The notes under the pieces are model-generated. The model searched no databases. It saw only the letters and a list, made by a program, of their open reading frames with translations, and was not told where the DNA came from. The translations under genes were made by a program, and so were the position numbers. Shown here piece after piece: positions 20,368-31,776 of a stretch of 64,000 nt of DNA. The stretch is from Aradus depressus (lineage: Eukaryota > Arthropoda > Insecta > Hemiptera > Aradidae): contig OY759217.1 in the NCBI GenBank assembly GCA_963662175.1, forward strand, positions 45,918,108 through 45,982,107. Direction: 5' to 3'. The number at the start of each line of letters is the position of its first letter. Within the stretch, counting starts at the first letter, position 1.

Positions 20368-22375
20368 GGCTACCTGAATGTTTATTAATCTCCGGTAAAG
20401 GTCTTGCTGAGTTGAGTACCTGACATGGTACAGGTAAGTTGAATAAGGGCTACCTGAATGTTTATTAATCTCAGGTAAAGGTCTTGCTGAGTTGAGCACC
20501 TGACATGGTACAGGTAAGTTGAATAAGGGCTACCTGAATGTTTATTAATCTCAGGTAAAGGTCTTCCTGAGTTGAGTACCTGACATGGTACAGGTAAGTT
20601 GAATAAGGGCTACCTGAATGTTTATTAATCTCAGGTAAAGGTCTGCCTGAGTTGCGTACCTGACATGGTACAGGTAAGTTGAATAAGGGCTACCTGAATG
20701 TTTATTAATCTCAGGTAAAGGTCTTGCTGAGTTGAGCACCTGACATGGTACAGGTAAGTTGAATAAGGGCTACCTGAATGTTTATTAATCTCAGGTAAAG
20801 GTCTTGCTGAGTTGAGTACCTGACATGGTACAGGTAAGTTGAATAAGGGCTACCTGAATGTTTATTAATCTCAGGTAAAGGTCTTGCTGAGTTGAGTACC
20901 TGACATGGTACAGGTAAGTTGAATAAGGGCTACCTGAATGTTTATTAATCTCAGGTAAAGGTCTTGCTGAGTTGAGTACCTGACATGGTACAGGTAAGTT
21001 GAATAAGGGCTACCTGAATGTTTATTAATCTCAGGTAAAGGTCTTGCTGAGTTGAGTACCTGACATGGTACAGGTAAGTTGAATAAGGGCTACCTGAATG
21101 TTTATTAATCTCAGGTAAAGGTCTTCCTGAGTTGAGTACCTGACATGGTACAGGTAAGTTGAATAAGGGCTACCTGAATGTTTATTAATCTCAGGTAAAG
21201 GTCTTGCTGAGTTGAGTACCTGACATGGCACAGGTAAGTTGAATAAGGGCTACCTGAATGTTTATTAATCTCAGGTAAAGGTCGTCCTGAGTTGAGTACC
21301 TGACATGGTACAGGTAAGTTGAATAAGGGCTACCTGAATGTTTATTAATCTCAGGTAAAGGTCTTGCTGAGTTGAGTACCTGACATGGTACAGGTAAGTT
21401 GAATAAGGGCTACCTGAATGTTTATTAATCTCAGGTAAAGGTCTTGCTGAGTTGAGTACCTGACATGGTACAGGTAAGTTGAATAAGGGCTACCTGAATG
21501 TTTATTAATCTCAGGTAAAGGTCTGCCTGAGTTGAGTACCTGACATGGTACAGGTAAGTTGAATAAGGGCTACCCGAATGTTTATTAATCTCAGGTAAAG
21601 GTCTTGCTGAGTTGAGTACCTGACATGGTACAGGTAAGTTGAATAAGGGCTACCTGAATGTTTATTAATCTCAGGTAAAGGTCTTGCTGAGTTGAGTACC
21701 TGACATGGTACAGGTAAGTTGAATAAGGGCTACCTGAATGTTTATTAATCTCAGGTAAAGGTCTTGCTGAGTTGAGTACCTGACATGGTACAGGTAAGTT
21801 GAATAAGGGCTACCTGAATGTTTATTAATCTCAGGTAAAGGTCTGCCTGAGTTGAGTACCTGACATGGTACAGGTAAGTTGAATAAGGGCTACCTGAATG
21901 TTTATTAATCTCAGGTAAAGGTCTTGCTGAGTTGAGCACCTGACATGGTACAGGTAAGTTGAATAAGGGCTACCTGAATGTTTATTAATCTCAGGTAAAG
22001 GTCTTGCTGAGTTGAGTACCTGACATGGTACAGGTAAGTTGAATAAGGGCTACCTGAATGTTTATTAATCTCAGGTAAAGGTCTTGCTGAGTTGAGTACC
22101 TGACATGGTACAGGTAAGTTGAATAAGGGCTACCTGAATGTTTATTCATCTCAGGCAAAGGTCTTGCTGAGTTGAGTACCTGACATGGTTCAGGTAAGTT
22201 GAATAAGGACTACCTGAATGTTTATTAATCTCAGGTAAAGGTCTTGCTGAGTTGAGTACCTGACATGGTTCAGGTAAGTTGAATAAGGGCTACCTGAATG
22301 TTTATTAATCTCAGGTAAAGGTCGTCCTGAGTTGAGTACCTGACATGGTACAGGTAAGTTGAATAAGGGCTACCT
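20368..22375. repeat. Satellite: 25 tandem copies of an 80-bp unit
   Basis: The 80-bp monomer repeats exactly in register for about 25 copies. Most differ only at one three-base site (ttg, ttc, tgc or gtc in the GTCNNNCTGA stretch) and at GAGTACC/GAGCACC. The edge units carry private changes (TCCGG in the first; GGTTCAGG in units 23 and 24), as expected for unequal exchange. Each unit has two inverted pairs, TACCTGA/TCAGGTA and TACCTG/CAGGTA, and the perfect 5' splice-donor consensus CAGGTAAGT. There are no variable spacers. Confidence 0.97.
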
Positions 22376-23215
22376 ACATTGTACATATTCTATATAAAAT
22401 TTAAGTCATGGTTTTTAAAACTCTGACTTTTGAATGAAAGGTATGCCTACCTTTGTTTTAAAGGTAACAGAAAGACAAAATGCATATTTGGATGGTTTTG
22501 AGAGCCTAAACTTTTTTTTTTTACACTAAAATGATTAGGCATGTAAAAACCCGAATTACATATCTAGAGTCTATACATGTAAGACACTGTCTAGAAGAAA
22601 GGGAAGTGAATTTATGGAATTAATGAATAACCTCATTGCATTTTTGTCTATAAATGCAGCTGTGGTAAATATTGCTATCGCAAGAAGAACCTAATTATTT
22701 TTGTATAACGGATAATAGTTTTGTATGCCATATAGATTGAGAATTCACATAAACCATCTATTTTAGCAAATAGAGATGACAGAACGATTCGACTTATTGA
22801 TTTTTCACAGGGTTATTGTAAAATTATCGTGAGCGTATGTTCGTTAGCATAATTGCGCTGATCATCATTAGAAGGTATGTTTTGCAACCCATTCTTTCTT
22901 AAGCAGTTACGACGTATTAGTGCGTCCTTAAAGAAATCAGCATTTATCATACGATGTTTTTTTTTGTTTTTTTTTCTCATGTGTCACCATTGAAGATGTG
23001 AAAAATTTTCTCCTTTCTAATGATATCTTAACTTTGTTTTTTCGATTTTTTCAAGCATAATGACACATGATATTTGTCAATGACCTATGGCGCTATTTGA
23101 CATAACGTACATGACATCACAAATATTGATGAAATTTCATCATCAGTTGTATCATCATTGTTGTGCCTTGAAGACTTGCAGCTGGACAAACATGCATCTT
23201 ACATTCTTATATCTA
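22376..23215. other. No recognised gene
   Basis: AT-rich sequence after the satellite. T-rich homopolymers lie near 22960-22978. No repeat shared with the rest of the window was found. Confidence 0.35.
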
Positions 23216-23790
23216 TATAGTATAAAGGAAGTTTTGTAATCGTGCGAAAATAGGAACATATTCACGTTTCAAGGTCTCCTGATTACTTTTTGACCATTTT
23301 CGCGATTTCGTCTGTGTGTATGTATGTGATTAGAACTTTGTGAGCGCTCTAACGCAAAAACGATTGTAGTTATTAACTTGAAATCTTAAAATAGAGATTC
23401 ACATGTGCTAACTCAGATCTCATTAGATTTTGGCCGACATCTGACGAAAAATAGAACCACTTTATTTTGGGCATTTAAGACTTAATCGGAAATCATTACG
23501 AATAAACATTGTAGAAAAAACTAAAAAGTACATTTTATATGAAACACATTTTTCAAAGGTTGCTCGGTTTGCGAAATATATGCCGAATACTGTCCTAAAA
23601 TGTCGTTTTGATTTTGACTTTTTTAGATGTTTGCTTGATTTACGCGAAAAGTGACAGGCCTATCGAAAAATGTGTTCTTCCCAAAAATGTTCCTTACTTA
23701 ATTTCCAACAAGTAAATTCCCTCAGATCTGAGATAGGATCAATTAAAAAAAAGTATAACGCCTCAAAAATTTAAAATGGAAAATATTTTC
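23215..23790 (+). repeat. D2 repeat copy, most complete outer part
   Basis: It starts after TATATAGTATAAAGGAAG and runs through GCGATTTCGTCTGTGTG, GAGCGCTCTAACG, CAGATCTCATTAGATTTTGG and the TAGATGTTTGCTTGATTTAC block. No frame longer than about 60 codons is open. It is useful as a reference copy for reconstructing D2. Confidence 0.5.
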
Positions 23791-25780
23791 TTTAGAAAGG
23801 ATAAAAGAAAGAAAAAAGAAAATATATAGTCTAAATTGAACTTTCTTAAACGAACTACGTTTTTACACATCTATAAAACCCCCCTCTCAAAATGTTTTCA
23901 AATTGGCGTTGCTGGTTATACGAAAGAAACTTGGCGTCAGCAGTTTTCTTACCAACATATTATTTCTTATACCCAGTAATGCAAGTATGAAATAAATTTT
24001 TTAAGGGAGAGGGGACGGGAGTGTGATTTGTACAAACTTGGTTGGTGTAAAAATGTCTTCTTATGGACAAATCACTTTTTTTTTTTTTTTTTTTATATTC
24101 CTTTTATGGATATTAATGATACTGGCATTTTCTTAAATTCAGCGAAAGTAATTATGTTTAATTAAAAAAACGTTAAAGGTACAAAATGATGGGACACACT
24201 AATTGATTCCCTTTCATCCCCAACTTGATTTATTTGTAACAAATGTTGTTTCCGCTTTCCCTCTGAGTTATTGCAATTTTGCAGTTAGGCCCCCTGAAAA
24301 CTTTCTCTCTCTCAACCCCTCGTCCTCCATTTAACTTCACTTTAAGTGTCTTACACATGGTAAGACATAACATTCATGATTTATGCATTCGTTTCATCGG
24401 GAGGTTTCATGTCTATGTGTATGTACACAAAAACACACATTTTTTTTGCACTTGATCCCCGTAACTACTGAACGGATTTCGATTGCAGAGTATGATGCGT
24501 CCCATTTGTTCTTGTGTAATTGATCCGAGTTGTACAATTTGAAAAAATTAGAGATTTTCATATTTTTGATATCTCATTCTCTCTCTCCTTTTATGCATTT
24601 TAGTTAATTTCTTCAAGAACTACTTTATTGAATTCAATATATTTTCATTCAAATTGTTCATTTTGAAATTTTGAACATTTTCAACCAACAGAGTAACGCT
24701 AAGGCTTACAATACCTGTGTAATGAGAGGCGAAAGCTGGTAAAAGAAGCATTTTTTTTTACCTTTTCTTTCATATTTTTCGTTCTGCAATTTTATTATAT
24801 TTAATATTATTTTATTAATTATAACACAGGGATTGAAATATATCTAGGAGATTTTGGAAACATTTTCATAATTCTGTTAATAATTTCACAAGCGCTTAAC
24901 GAAACATGTTGTATTTGGTATCAATTCATGGTAAATGGTTCATACTATGCTATAGTATAGTATAGGACAAATAACCAAGTATGGTAACTTTTTATTTATT
25001 TTTTGGGTTCCGGGGGTTGGAAAACATAAAATTCCATTTTTTCCCCCGATTACATGACTTTTCCTACATTAAATACAGCTGGGGAGGATATACATTTCTG
25101 GCATCTATGAATTTGGTGAAATTGCAGAGCAGAACACTCAACCCTATGGTAATATCTGCACTTTTTTTTACCTTGACACAACAGAAATCACGGATAACCT
25201 CTATTCATAGAATTTCTTCACTCCTGACCACAACTCCGGTCAAATTTAGAGAAAAAAATATTGTGCAATTGAATTAATGTTACATGAAACAAGGTTGGTC
25301 ATACCTTTCAAGCAACTGGAGAATATCCTTGAACGAAACAAGAATGTCATCAGTTGAAGTACAACGAAGCACAACTGAAAACAGACTGGCATCTGATCCG
25401 AACAAACGCCTTCAAAGAGGTTGTTACTCAACCTGAAAAGACGCCTAACAGGGCAGACTATATTCGTAGTGGAAGGATTTGCTGATTTCGAAATATCCTA
25501 TTTCTTCAAATAGAGATGCGAAAATATACTAGGTGGGCGGATTTGGAGTAATGTCGCCTACACTCGGTCTTTTTAAAGGCTTGCACGCATCTCATTGACC
25601 TTTTTGGCAATACTGTTTTAGGATTTGCAATCCAGTATCTTTGCCTATTTATCAGTGGCTTGCACTTTCACTTTCCCAGCTATACGAAGTATAAGGGAAA
25701 TTTTGTAATTTGTCAAAAATTCGATGCGGAGTTTTCAATGGAATTCCATGTTTTCCGACCTCTAGATGCCAAATATGAAA
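23791..25780. other. Degraded MITE half-copy and unrecognised DNA
   Basis: 23890-24075 resembles the 45043-45300 MITE (TTGGCGTCAG, TTTCTTATACCCA, GTGTGATTTGTAC) but is damaged. 24080-25670 holds AT-rich DNA. The ORFs at 24981-25277 and 25246-25431 show no motif. 25670-25780 is a D1-type end (CTATACGAAGTATAAGGG). Confidence 0.35.
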
Positions 25781-25782
25781 AA

Positions 25783-26275
25783 ATAAATGTCTGTGATCTC
25801 GATAACTCTCAAGGAATTGAAGGTCTATTTTATATTATATATAGTTATGTTCTTTTTATATATTGTTATAGTTATATTGTTTTCTTTTTTATATCTCGTA
25901 CATTGGGACCAGATGAAGGGACGTAAGAACGTCCCGAAACATCGTTGGGATAAAGACACTTCTGAAGAGTTTTTTGAAAAATAGTTATCTTAATTTTTAT
26001 TAAATGGAAAATGTGTCTACTTATTATAAATGTATCTATATATTAATTTTTTTGTACTCATATATTTTTTTGTATTTATTTATTCAGTTTTATTAATTTC
26101 ATGTTACTTTTTTAATAGTTTTTTTATTACTACTAATCATACGTGTTTTAGACTCAAGTAGTTATAAATTTAATTTATAAGCTATCTTAATGTATAAATT
26201 ATTTTGACATATCTTATTACCATGTATTGGTTTAACGAAAATAAATTTATTATTATTATTATCATTATTATGTAC
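25783..26275 (+). mobile_element. Penelope-type tail, family C (with hammerhead-like hairpin)
   Basis: It shares order and wording with 40730-41190: CATTGGGACCAGATGAAGGG, GATAAAGACACTT, GTTATCTTAATTTTTATTAA, and a final CATGTATTGGTTTAACG. At 25905-25950 a core-like CAGATGA is followed by a perfect 6-bp stem GGGACG/CGTCCC and GAAA. U4 of the hammerhead core is A here. The Penelope assignment is by analogy with the other tails in this window. Confidence 0.5.
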
Positions 26276-26680
26276 GATCGAAACCCCATAAGGAGAACAT
26301 CTATAATTTTCAACCTAATCGACCTAATGGGAGGGGGGAATTAGAGGAGAGGCTTAACTCAAAAACTCTAGAACTGCCGTTGTAATGAATGTATCGACAA
26401 GAAATTTAATATTGAAGTCAACATCTAACAAGGACATAATCTATCAAATTTCAGCGATATCGGCTGAAGGGAAGGGGGTTCAAGAGAGGGGGCTCAATTC
26501 AAACACCATAATAACTGCCGGTGTAATAAATTTATTGACATAACATTTAGTGTGAGGATTTAGGAGCCCCTATGTCAGTCTGTTGAATATTAGGGCATAC
26601 GGTCGACTGGTTTTGGAGGAAGAGAAAAATGTTAATTGATTAATTCGTTCTGGGGAAGTACAATGCCAATGAATATTTTT
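26270..26680 (+). repeat. D1 repeat copy
   Basis: Two to three degenerate internal units (ACTGCCGTTGTAATGAATGT, ACTGCCGGTGTAATAAATTT) end in TTCGTTCTGGGGAAGTACA. It is one of the clearer D1 copies. Confidence 0.55.
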
Positions 26681-26958
26681 TTTTTTCTCGTTTAATTGTT
26701 ATTACTACGTTAATAGAGGCATGGCTTAATTGAAATAGTTTTCAAAACAAATTAAAAACGAGAACGTTCAGAATTGCTGCAACGATATAACTGGATATCT
26801 AATCCTAATACTCCGTATCTACACAGAATTCAATTAACGAGTTCTTTCTATAGGTTTGAAAAACATGCATAAATATCTCCTTGTTTCATCAGAATAAGGT
26901 ACATTCAGGAATTTCCTTATCATTGAGCAAAATGAGTACGTAAAAATTAATAAAAAGT

Positions 26959-27220
26959 ATATGTGATGTGGACATACAGGACTTTGTTATACCAACCCTG
27001 CTTTTACAGATCACTTCCCTCCCAAAGTCATTTTAAAATGGCGTTGTATGAAAGTAAAGCTTTTGCTGTTTTCTTCGTTTCATTGGACAGCATCATTCTG
27101 AGAGTGACTTTATTATACACATTAACGCCAGTAGGAAATCATTTTGGGAGGGGGAGAGAAAGAGGGATCTGTAAAAGTGTGGTTGGTAAAAGAAAGTTAT
27201 ATTATGGCCACATCACATAT
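26959..27220. mobile_element. MITE, 262 bp, TIR ATATGTGATGTGG
   Basis: The left end ATATGTGATGTGG pairs with the right end CCACATCACATAT, and the subterminal ACCAACC/GGTTGGT and TTTACAGATC/GATCTGTAAA pairs extend the similarity. No transposase is present. A second complete copy is at 45043-45300, and damaged copies lie near 9180-9235 and 23890-24075. Confidence 0.75.
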
Positions 27221-27230
27221 ATTTCATAGA

Positions 27231-27571
27231 GGGCGCCGGTAGCTCAGTGGTATGCGTGCTTGACTTCTAAGCTCAAGATCGTGGGTTCGTAGCCCGACCG
27301 AGGCCCTTAGTTTATTTTATCTGGGAGGTAAAATAAACTTAAGCACGCCTTCGGTTGGGACGTTAAGCGATGGCCCCGAGCCTGTACGATGTCAGGTACT
27401 CGTTAAAGACCCCTGGCCCTAGGTGAATAAAAATTTAGGGTAGGCAAAATTTAGGACTCCCACAGTAGAGTCGGGCTCATGTCCACCAGAGTGACGAAAG
27501 AGCGCTCTGGTAGTAGGCGATATGACCTCGTAGTTAAAGCCCGGGCATGAGGCATAATAACTAACTAACGT
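27231..27571 (+). mobile_element. SINE family 1, full length
   Basis: One of the best copies: head GCGCCGGTAGCTCAGTGG, B-box region GTGGGTTCGTAGCCC (B box altered), internal hairpin TTTATTTTA/TAAAATAAA, the TTTAGG body, hairpin ACCAGAG/CTCTGGT, and a tail AATAACTAACTAAC. It begins 11 bp after a MITE end. Confidence 0.88.
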
Positions 27572-27599
27572 ATATTTCATTTTTTCAATATTATATATT

Positions 27600-27760
27600 A
27601 TTACAGCATCACTTCTTCCATTTATTTTTTTTTTTGCATTTTGAAAAAAGTAGCAATTACAAACGTTTCGGGAAGCACTCTCATCAGTATCTATAATAGA
27701 TGTGTTCTTAGGTTAACTATTCCTTCTGACAATTAGAATCTTGTTTTTATAGAACATTGA
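27600..27760 (-). mobile_element. Penelope-type tail with canonical hammerhead core
   Basis: The minus strand reads CTGATGA (plus 27681-27687), then GAGTGCTTCCC, GAAA (plus 27666-27669), a tiny ACGT palindrome as stem III and UU, followed by TGTAATTGC. Stem I can start with AUA/UGU. Stem II is weak in this copy. The rest of the element is not recognisable. Confidence 0.45.
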
Positions 27761-28040
27761 GTCGACATAATTATAACTTATAATTAAAATGGTTATTTAT
27801 TACTTATGGGTTTTTAGAATATAACAGAGTTTTGAAGAAGGCCAATCGCTAATATGATAATTTCGGCATCAAAACCATAGAGAAGATAAATCAAAACTAT
27901 CGTGATCACTTTGCGTTTCATAGGTGTTTCTTGATGCCGTGCTGTAACTTTAGGTTACTCTTTGAATCCTCGGGGAACTACCGCATATTGCCAAATACGT
28001 GCATTTCCAACGCATACACGGCTCAAGTGGTCGATATGGC
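27761..28040. other. No recognised gene
   Basis: Sequence without repeats or coding signals that I can name. Confidence 0.3.
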
Positions 28041-28590
28041 TGAAAGTCGCAGGTGAATCACCGGTATTGTACTTTCCCAGCATGAATTAATCAATTATAT
28101 TTTCGCTCTTTCTCTAAAACCAATCGACCGTTTTGGCTAACAATCAATATTTCATTAACACGTTTACTCCTCTGAGTCCTTATACTAAGTTTCGTGTCGA
28201 TACGTTCATTAAATTGGCAGTTTTATGGTATATGTGTTGAGCCCTCTCCTATGTCCCCCCCCCCCCCTCCCTCCTGCCGATTTTATTGTAAATCAATATG
28301 TGTTATCCTAATGGGGTTCTGGATACACTCATTCTAATGGCAGTTATCGTGTTCAGACACGGACACAGGCGCACAGACACAAAAACTTCATTTTTTTAAA
28401 TGAAAGAGTCAAAAACATAACATTCCGGTAAACCTCAACATTTGTCTCTGTCCCTCCTGGGTTTCCCTAAAGAACTCAAAATCTTGTGTCCGGCTATATA
28501 GGGCAATTACGCCTTGGAGCCAAGAATAAAAATATTACAAAAAAAAAAAAATTTCTGACCGATTACATAACTATTCCAATATTTCGTATA
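28040..28590 (-). repeat. D1 repeat copy, reversed, long
   Basis: It starts at GGTGAATCACCGGTATTGTA and ends at a TTTCGTATAGC motif. Internal units include GATACGTTCATTAAATTGGC. A C-rich tract lies at 28254-28270. It shows the full span of D1 from the CCGG terminus to the TATAGC terminus, about 0.5 kb. Confidence 0.5.
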
Positions 28591-29920
28591 GCTGAGAAAT
28601 AAATAAAAAATATCGTAGATTACATGAGAAAAATTAATTGAGTGGCACATCCTCTTTGGTTGAAATCGTTATCTTTGAGAAAATTTTTCATCTACCTTCT
28701 ATAAAAAATAATAATATTAATAAATATATACAGGTTACGTTTCCTAGTAATATTTTATTTGCATCCCATTTGCATTTATTATATTCCTTAAACTTCTTGA
28801 CATTGAGTTAACTTGTTTCTTAGTTTCATGATGTTATTTTCATAATTTTTATTTTCTATTTAATTCATTTGTAATATATTGTTCTTGATATCATTTTTAC
28901 ATGAAAGATGAACCACAAATTTCCGATATTGTGTAAGAAACAAATAAGAATATATATATATATATTGCGCAAATGGAGTAGCATTTCCTTTCTAGAACAA
29001 TATTATCACTACCACCTGAACCAGGCATAATTGTTGTTCATGTGGCTGAAGGTCCCTGACCTGCTCCAAGAACCACTCTCAGTGGATGCTATCCTATAGG
29101 ATACGAGGTCGCAGGTCTGTCTCCAGATTTTCCTCCCACTCCCACTCCTGGTCATTCCGTTGTAATTATTCAATATTTTCCTTTGAAATCATATTGGAAC
29201 AAGTGAAATCCTTCGCCATACCCTTCTTCAGTAGATGATTTACCCTTTAATATAAAAAAAAGTCGTTGGTGAATCACCGGCTGTGTACTTCCCCAGAAAA
29301 AATTAATCAATATAATTATTATGTACCAGTTACAAAATTTTGTAATTCACAAAGCACATCTGTTTCTTAAGATAAACCAGACTCCTGTGAATATCAAATT
29401 TGATTAAAATACTACCTATAAAAGTGAAAATAATGATGACATTGGAAGGATGTGGTCAGAGTTGAGGAGTGCGGGGAGCTGGCACGGAGAGAGGTCTCGG
29501 GTTTCTTTAGTTTCGTAACGTCGTCTGTTCTAGTTTCCTAGCCAACACCACGGCACTGGTCAAATCTTTAGCACACAACCATACCCTCCTTCTCCATCTT
29601 CCATCCATATCCTCACTTTAAGCAATTGATATTTTTTCACCTAACTTTCTTACATCTTTGGTATTCATTCAAAAACCGAAATCGAGTTTTCAACAGAATT
29701 TTATGCTTCAAGGCCTCCCCTGAACTGAAGATATTACACGTGTTGATAATGATCTGATTAGATTATGGCCGAAGTTAGACAAAAAATAGGGGCACTTTAC
29801 TTCGGGGCCTAAGTACATTTTTCAAGATACCGCTTGTATTTATGAACTAATCATACTAATCCATTTTCATGTTCCACTGGCCCTGCTTGTTACGGTCACA
29901 TTACATTTTTTTTCAATACA
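28591..29920. other. Mixed unrecognised DNA with short D1/D2 pieces
   Basis: A D1 terminus lies at 29262-29310 (GTTGGTGAATCACCGG) and a D2 piece near 29660-29850 (CTTCGGGGCCTAAGTAC). A TA run is at 28946-28965. 29440-29640 is less AT-rich, but no frame is convincing. Confidence 0.35.
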
Positions 29921-29924
29921 CGTA

Positions 29925-30140
29925 CCTAAGCATCCAATGCTCTTATCCTTTCCCAGAAAGCTCTACTGTTGGAAGAGATATGAGCACTACCCAGAGAGGA
30001 TAGAGGTCTTAAATGAGTACTTGACATCGCAAATACTCGAGAGCACCATTTAACATCTCCTCCAAAGGATGGTATACTCAAGGTTCTGTTACCTCCAGCA
30101 TAAAAAAAAAAATGCTGTGACATCTTAATACTGTGCTACC
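29925..30140 (-). mobile_element. Diverged SINE family 1 relative
   Basis: Sister of the copy at 15455-15650, sharing TAAGCATCCAATGCTCTTAT-like wording. It keeps GAGTACTTGACATCGC and AAAGGATGGTATACTCAAGG in order. An A run interrupts the head region. Confidence 0.5.
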
Positions 30141-30674
30141 TACCTGTTCTCAACAATTAACTTAATGAATATAACTTATTCTAAAAATGTTGATGTAATA
30201 TGTTTTGTTGCAATGAACCCTTGTACAATTGTTCAGTTGTTTGAGTTGTCCGTCAAAGCGGTTTATCTGGGAAACTATGAAGCCCAAAAAACCTAAACAT
30301 GTGGCTAAATAATCTTGACACACATCAAAGGGAACTATTCAAATGTTATTTGGAAAGTATAGATGTATGATATTCAGTAAGTTATTGAGCCAGTCCGGGC
30401 TTATATAGCCTACTATCAAAGCGCTCTCTCGTCGCTATTGTGAACATGAGGCCGACTTCACTCTAATTTTTCACTCTAATTATATTTAATATTCCCTCAC
30501 GTACTTGTCGTTCAGTTCTCCCCTTCTCACCTAATTTTCATTATACTGATTATGGGTTCTATTCTCCCATAGATCGATTTCAAAGGCTTGCTAATAGTAT
30601 TTCTGATAAATTTGACATTTTCGTAGACAATATTAATACTATTAAATCAATTGTTTAAAAATGGATTTATAAAG
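30141..30674. other. Spacer with a SINE fragment
   Basis: 30395-30470 is the 3' end of SINE family 1 on minus (CTACTATCAAAGCGCTCTCTCG, partly changed). The rest has no recognised content. Confidence 0.4.
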
Positions 30675-30683
30675 CATTATAGT

Positions 30684-30690
<7 letters not shown>

Positions 30691-30717
<27 letters not shown>

Positions 30718-30906
30718 TCTTTATGTACGATGCATATTAGCCATGCCAATGTGTTATATCTAGTTATTTACGACATCCATGGCCCCGGGAGGGAGTTCTA
30801 TCTACGAAATAAAACTCACTCCCGGACGGGATTCGAACCCGCAAACCATGGTGAGATCATGCGACCAAAGCCCTATGCTCTAGCCCGCACGGCCACCATG
30901 GCCCCC
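30691..30906 (-). mobile_element. SINE family 2, full length with 16-bp TSD
   Basis: The insertion is bounded by CATTATAGTCCCTTTT at 30675-30690 and 30907-30922. It begins with a poly(T), that is, poly(A) on minus, and ends at the tRNA-like head (plus CCCGCACGGCCACCATGG). The B box GGGTTCGAATCCC is intact on minus. A hairpin GGGAGTGAGTT/AACTCCCTCCC region follows the B box. It is the best-defined copy of this family here. Confidence 0.9.
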
Positions 30907-30922
30907 CATTATAGTCCCTTTT

Positions 30923-31775
30923 AAATTATACAATAGTTGCATTCAAGTCATATATTGATGTTGTTTTGTTTTTTACACTCTGGATTTTTTTGTTTTTTAC
31001 ATTCTGATTTATTATTATTCCTAGCTATTACTTACCAGTTTTTCTTTTATTGTACCCATATTTATTAATATATTGTTAATTTTATAACCAAATTGTAGTA
31101 ATGTTTAAGTGTTTGTTAATTAAAGTAAATTTTAAATAATTGTTATATCTGTTTATATCAAAATAATTTATTTTACTTTTTGTTTTATAACGATGTATTT
31201 TATGAGGTTATTTGCAAACCACTTTATTTTTTGTAATAATAGGCTTCGCCTACAGAAATAAATAGATAAATAATTACCTTTGAAGTAGGTAACTTTAACG
31301 AGTGCCTGACATCTCCCAGCTCTGTAGGCAAGCAAGCTTGGGTATTCAGTATTTTTTTCAGAAATATATATTCTATGTATTGTTATGAACAGCTTTCAAT
31401 GGCATTTAATGAGTAACAAGCCATTTCATGGTTTAGAGAGGGATAATTTGAGGATATTTTAAGAAAATATAACAAAAATCTTTAGATTAGAATGACAAAA
31501 TGCCTACATATGCCGAGGGATACAAACAGGTACTCAAGCATGGCTATGTTGCAATACTCCAACTTTCACGCCCACTTAGTTATTCGATCCCCCCACGAGA
31601 TGCACTTCAAGTTTTACTCAGAAATGTAACTCAAAGGAAGCCCTGACCCCTTTTTTGGACTCAGCTAGTTGTTGAGTTTTGTTATTTGAGCTCCGCACTG
31701 AATAAAAAACATGTCGGGCTCATTCGCGAATAATTTTCGAAATATAACTAGGTATTTGGAAGGTTGTTGTTTTTA
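30923..31775. other. AT-rich DNA, no recognised gene
   Basis: T-rich sequence resembling PLE or LINE 3' UTRs (AATAGGCTTCGCCTACAGAAAT then AAATAGATAAATAA near 31238-31274). A SINE scrap lies near 31285-31335. No coding frame is supported. Confidence 0.35.
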
Positions 31776-31776
31776 T

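Noticed and set aside
20551..21939. Three minus-strand ORFs of 62-66 codons inside the satellite
   Set aside because: They are the same frame read through the 80-bp repeat, which returns to register every 240 bp, and they end at fixed stops of the unit. No coding bias beyond the repeat itself.
20368..22375. CRISPR array
   Set aside because: The repeats are contiguous with no unique spacers, and the context is eukaryotic transposon-rich DNA.
27231..27310. tRNA gene
   Set aside because: A and B boxes are present but the arms do not complete a cloverleaf. The sequence continues into a SINE body repeated many times in the window.
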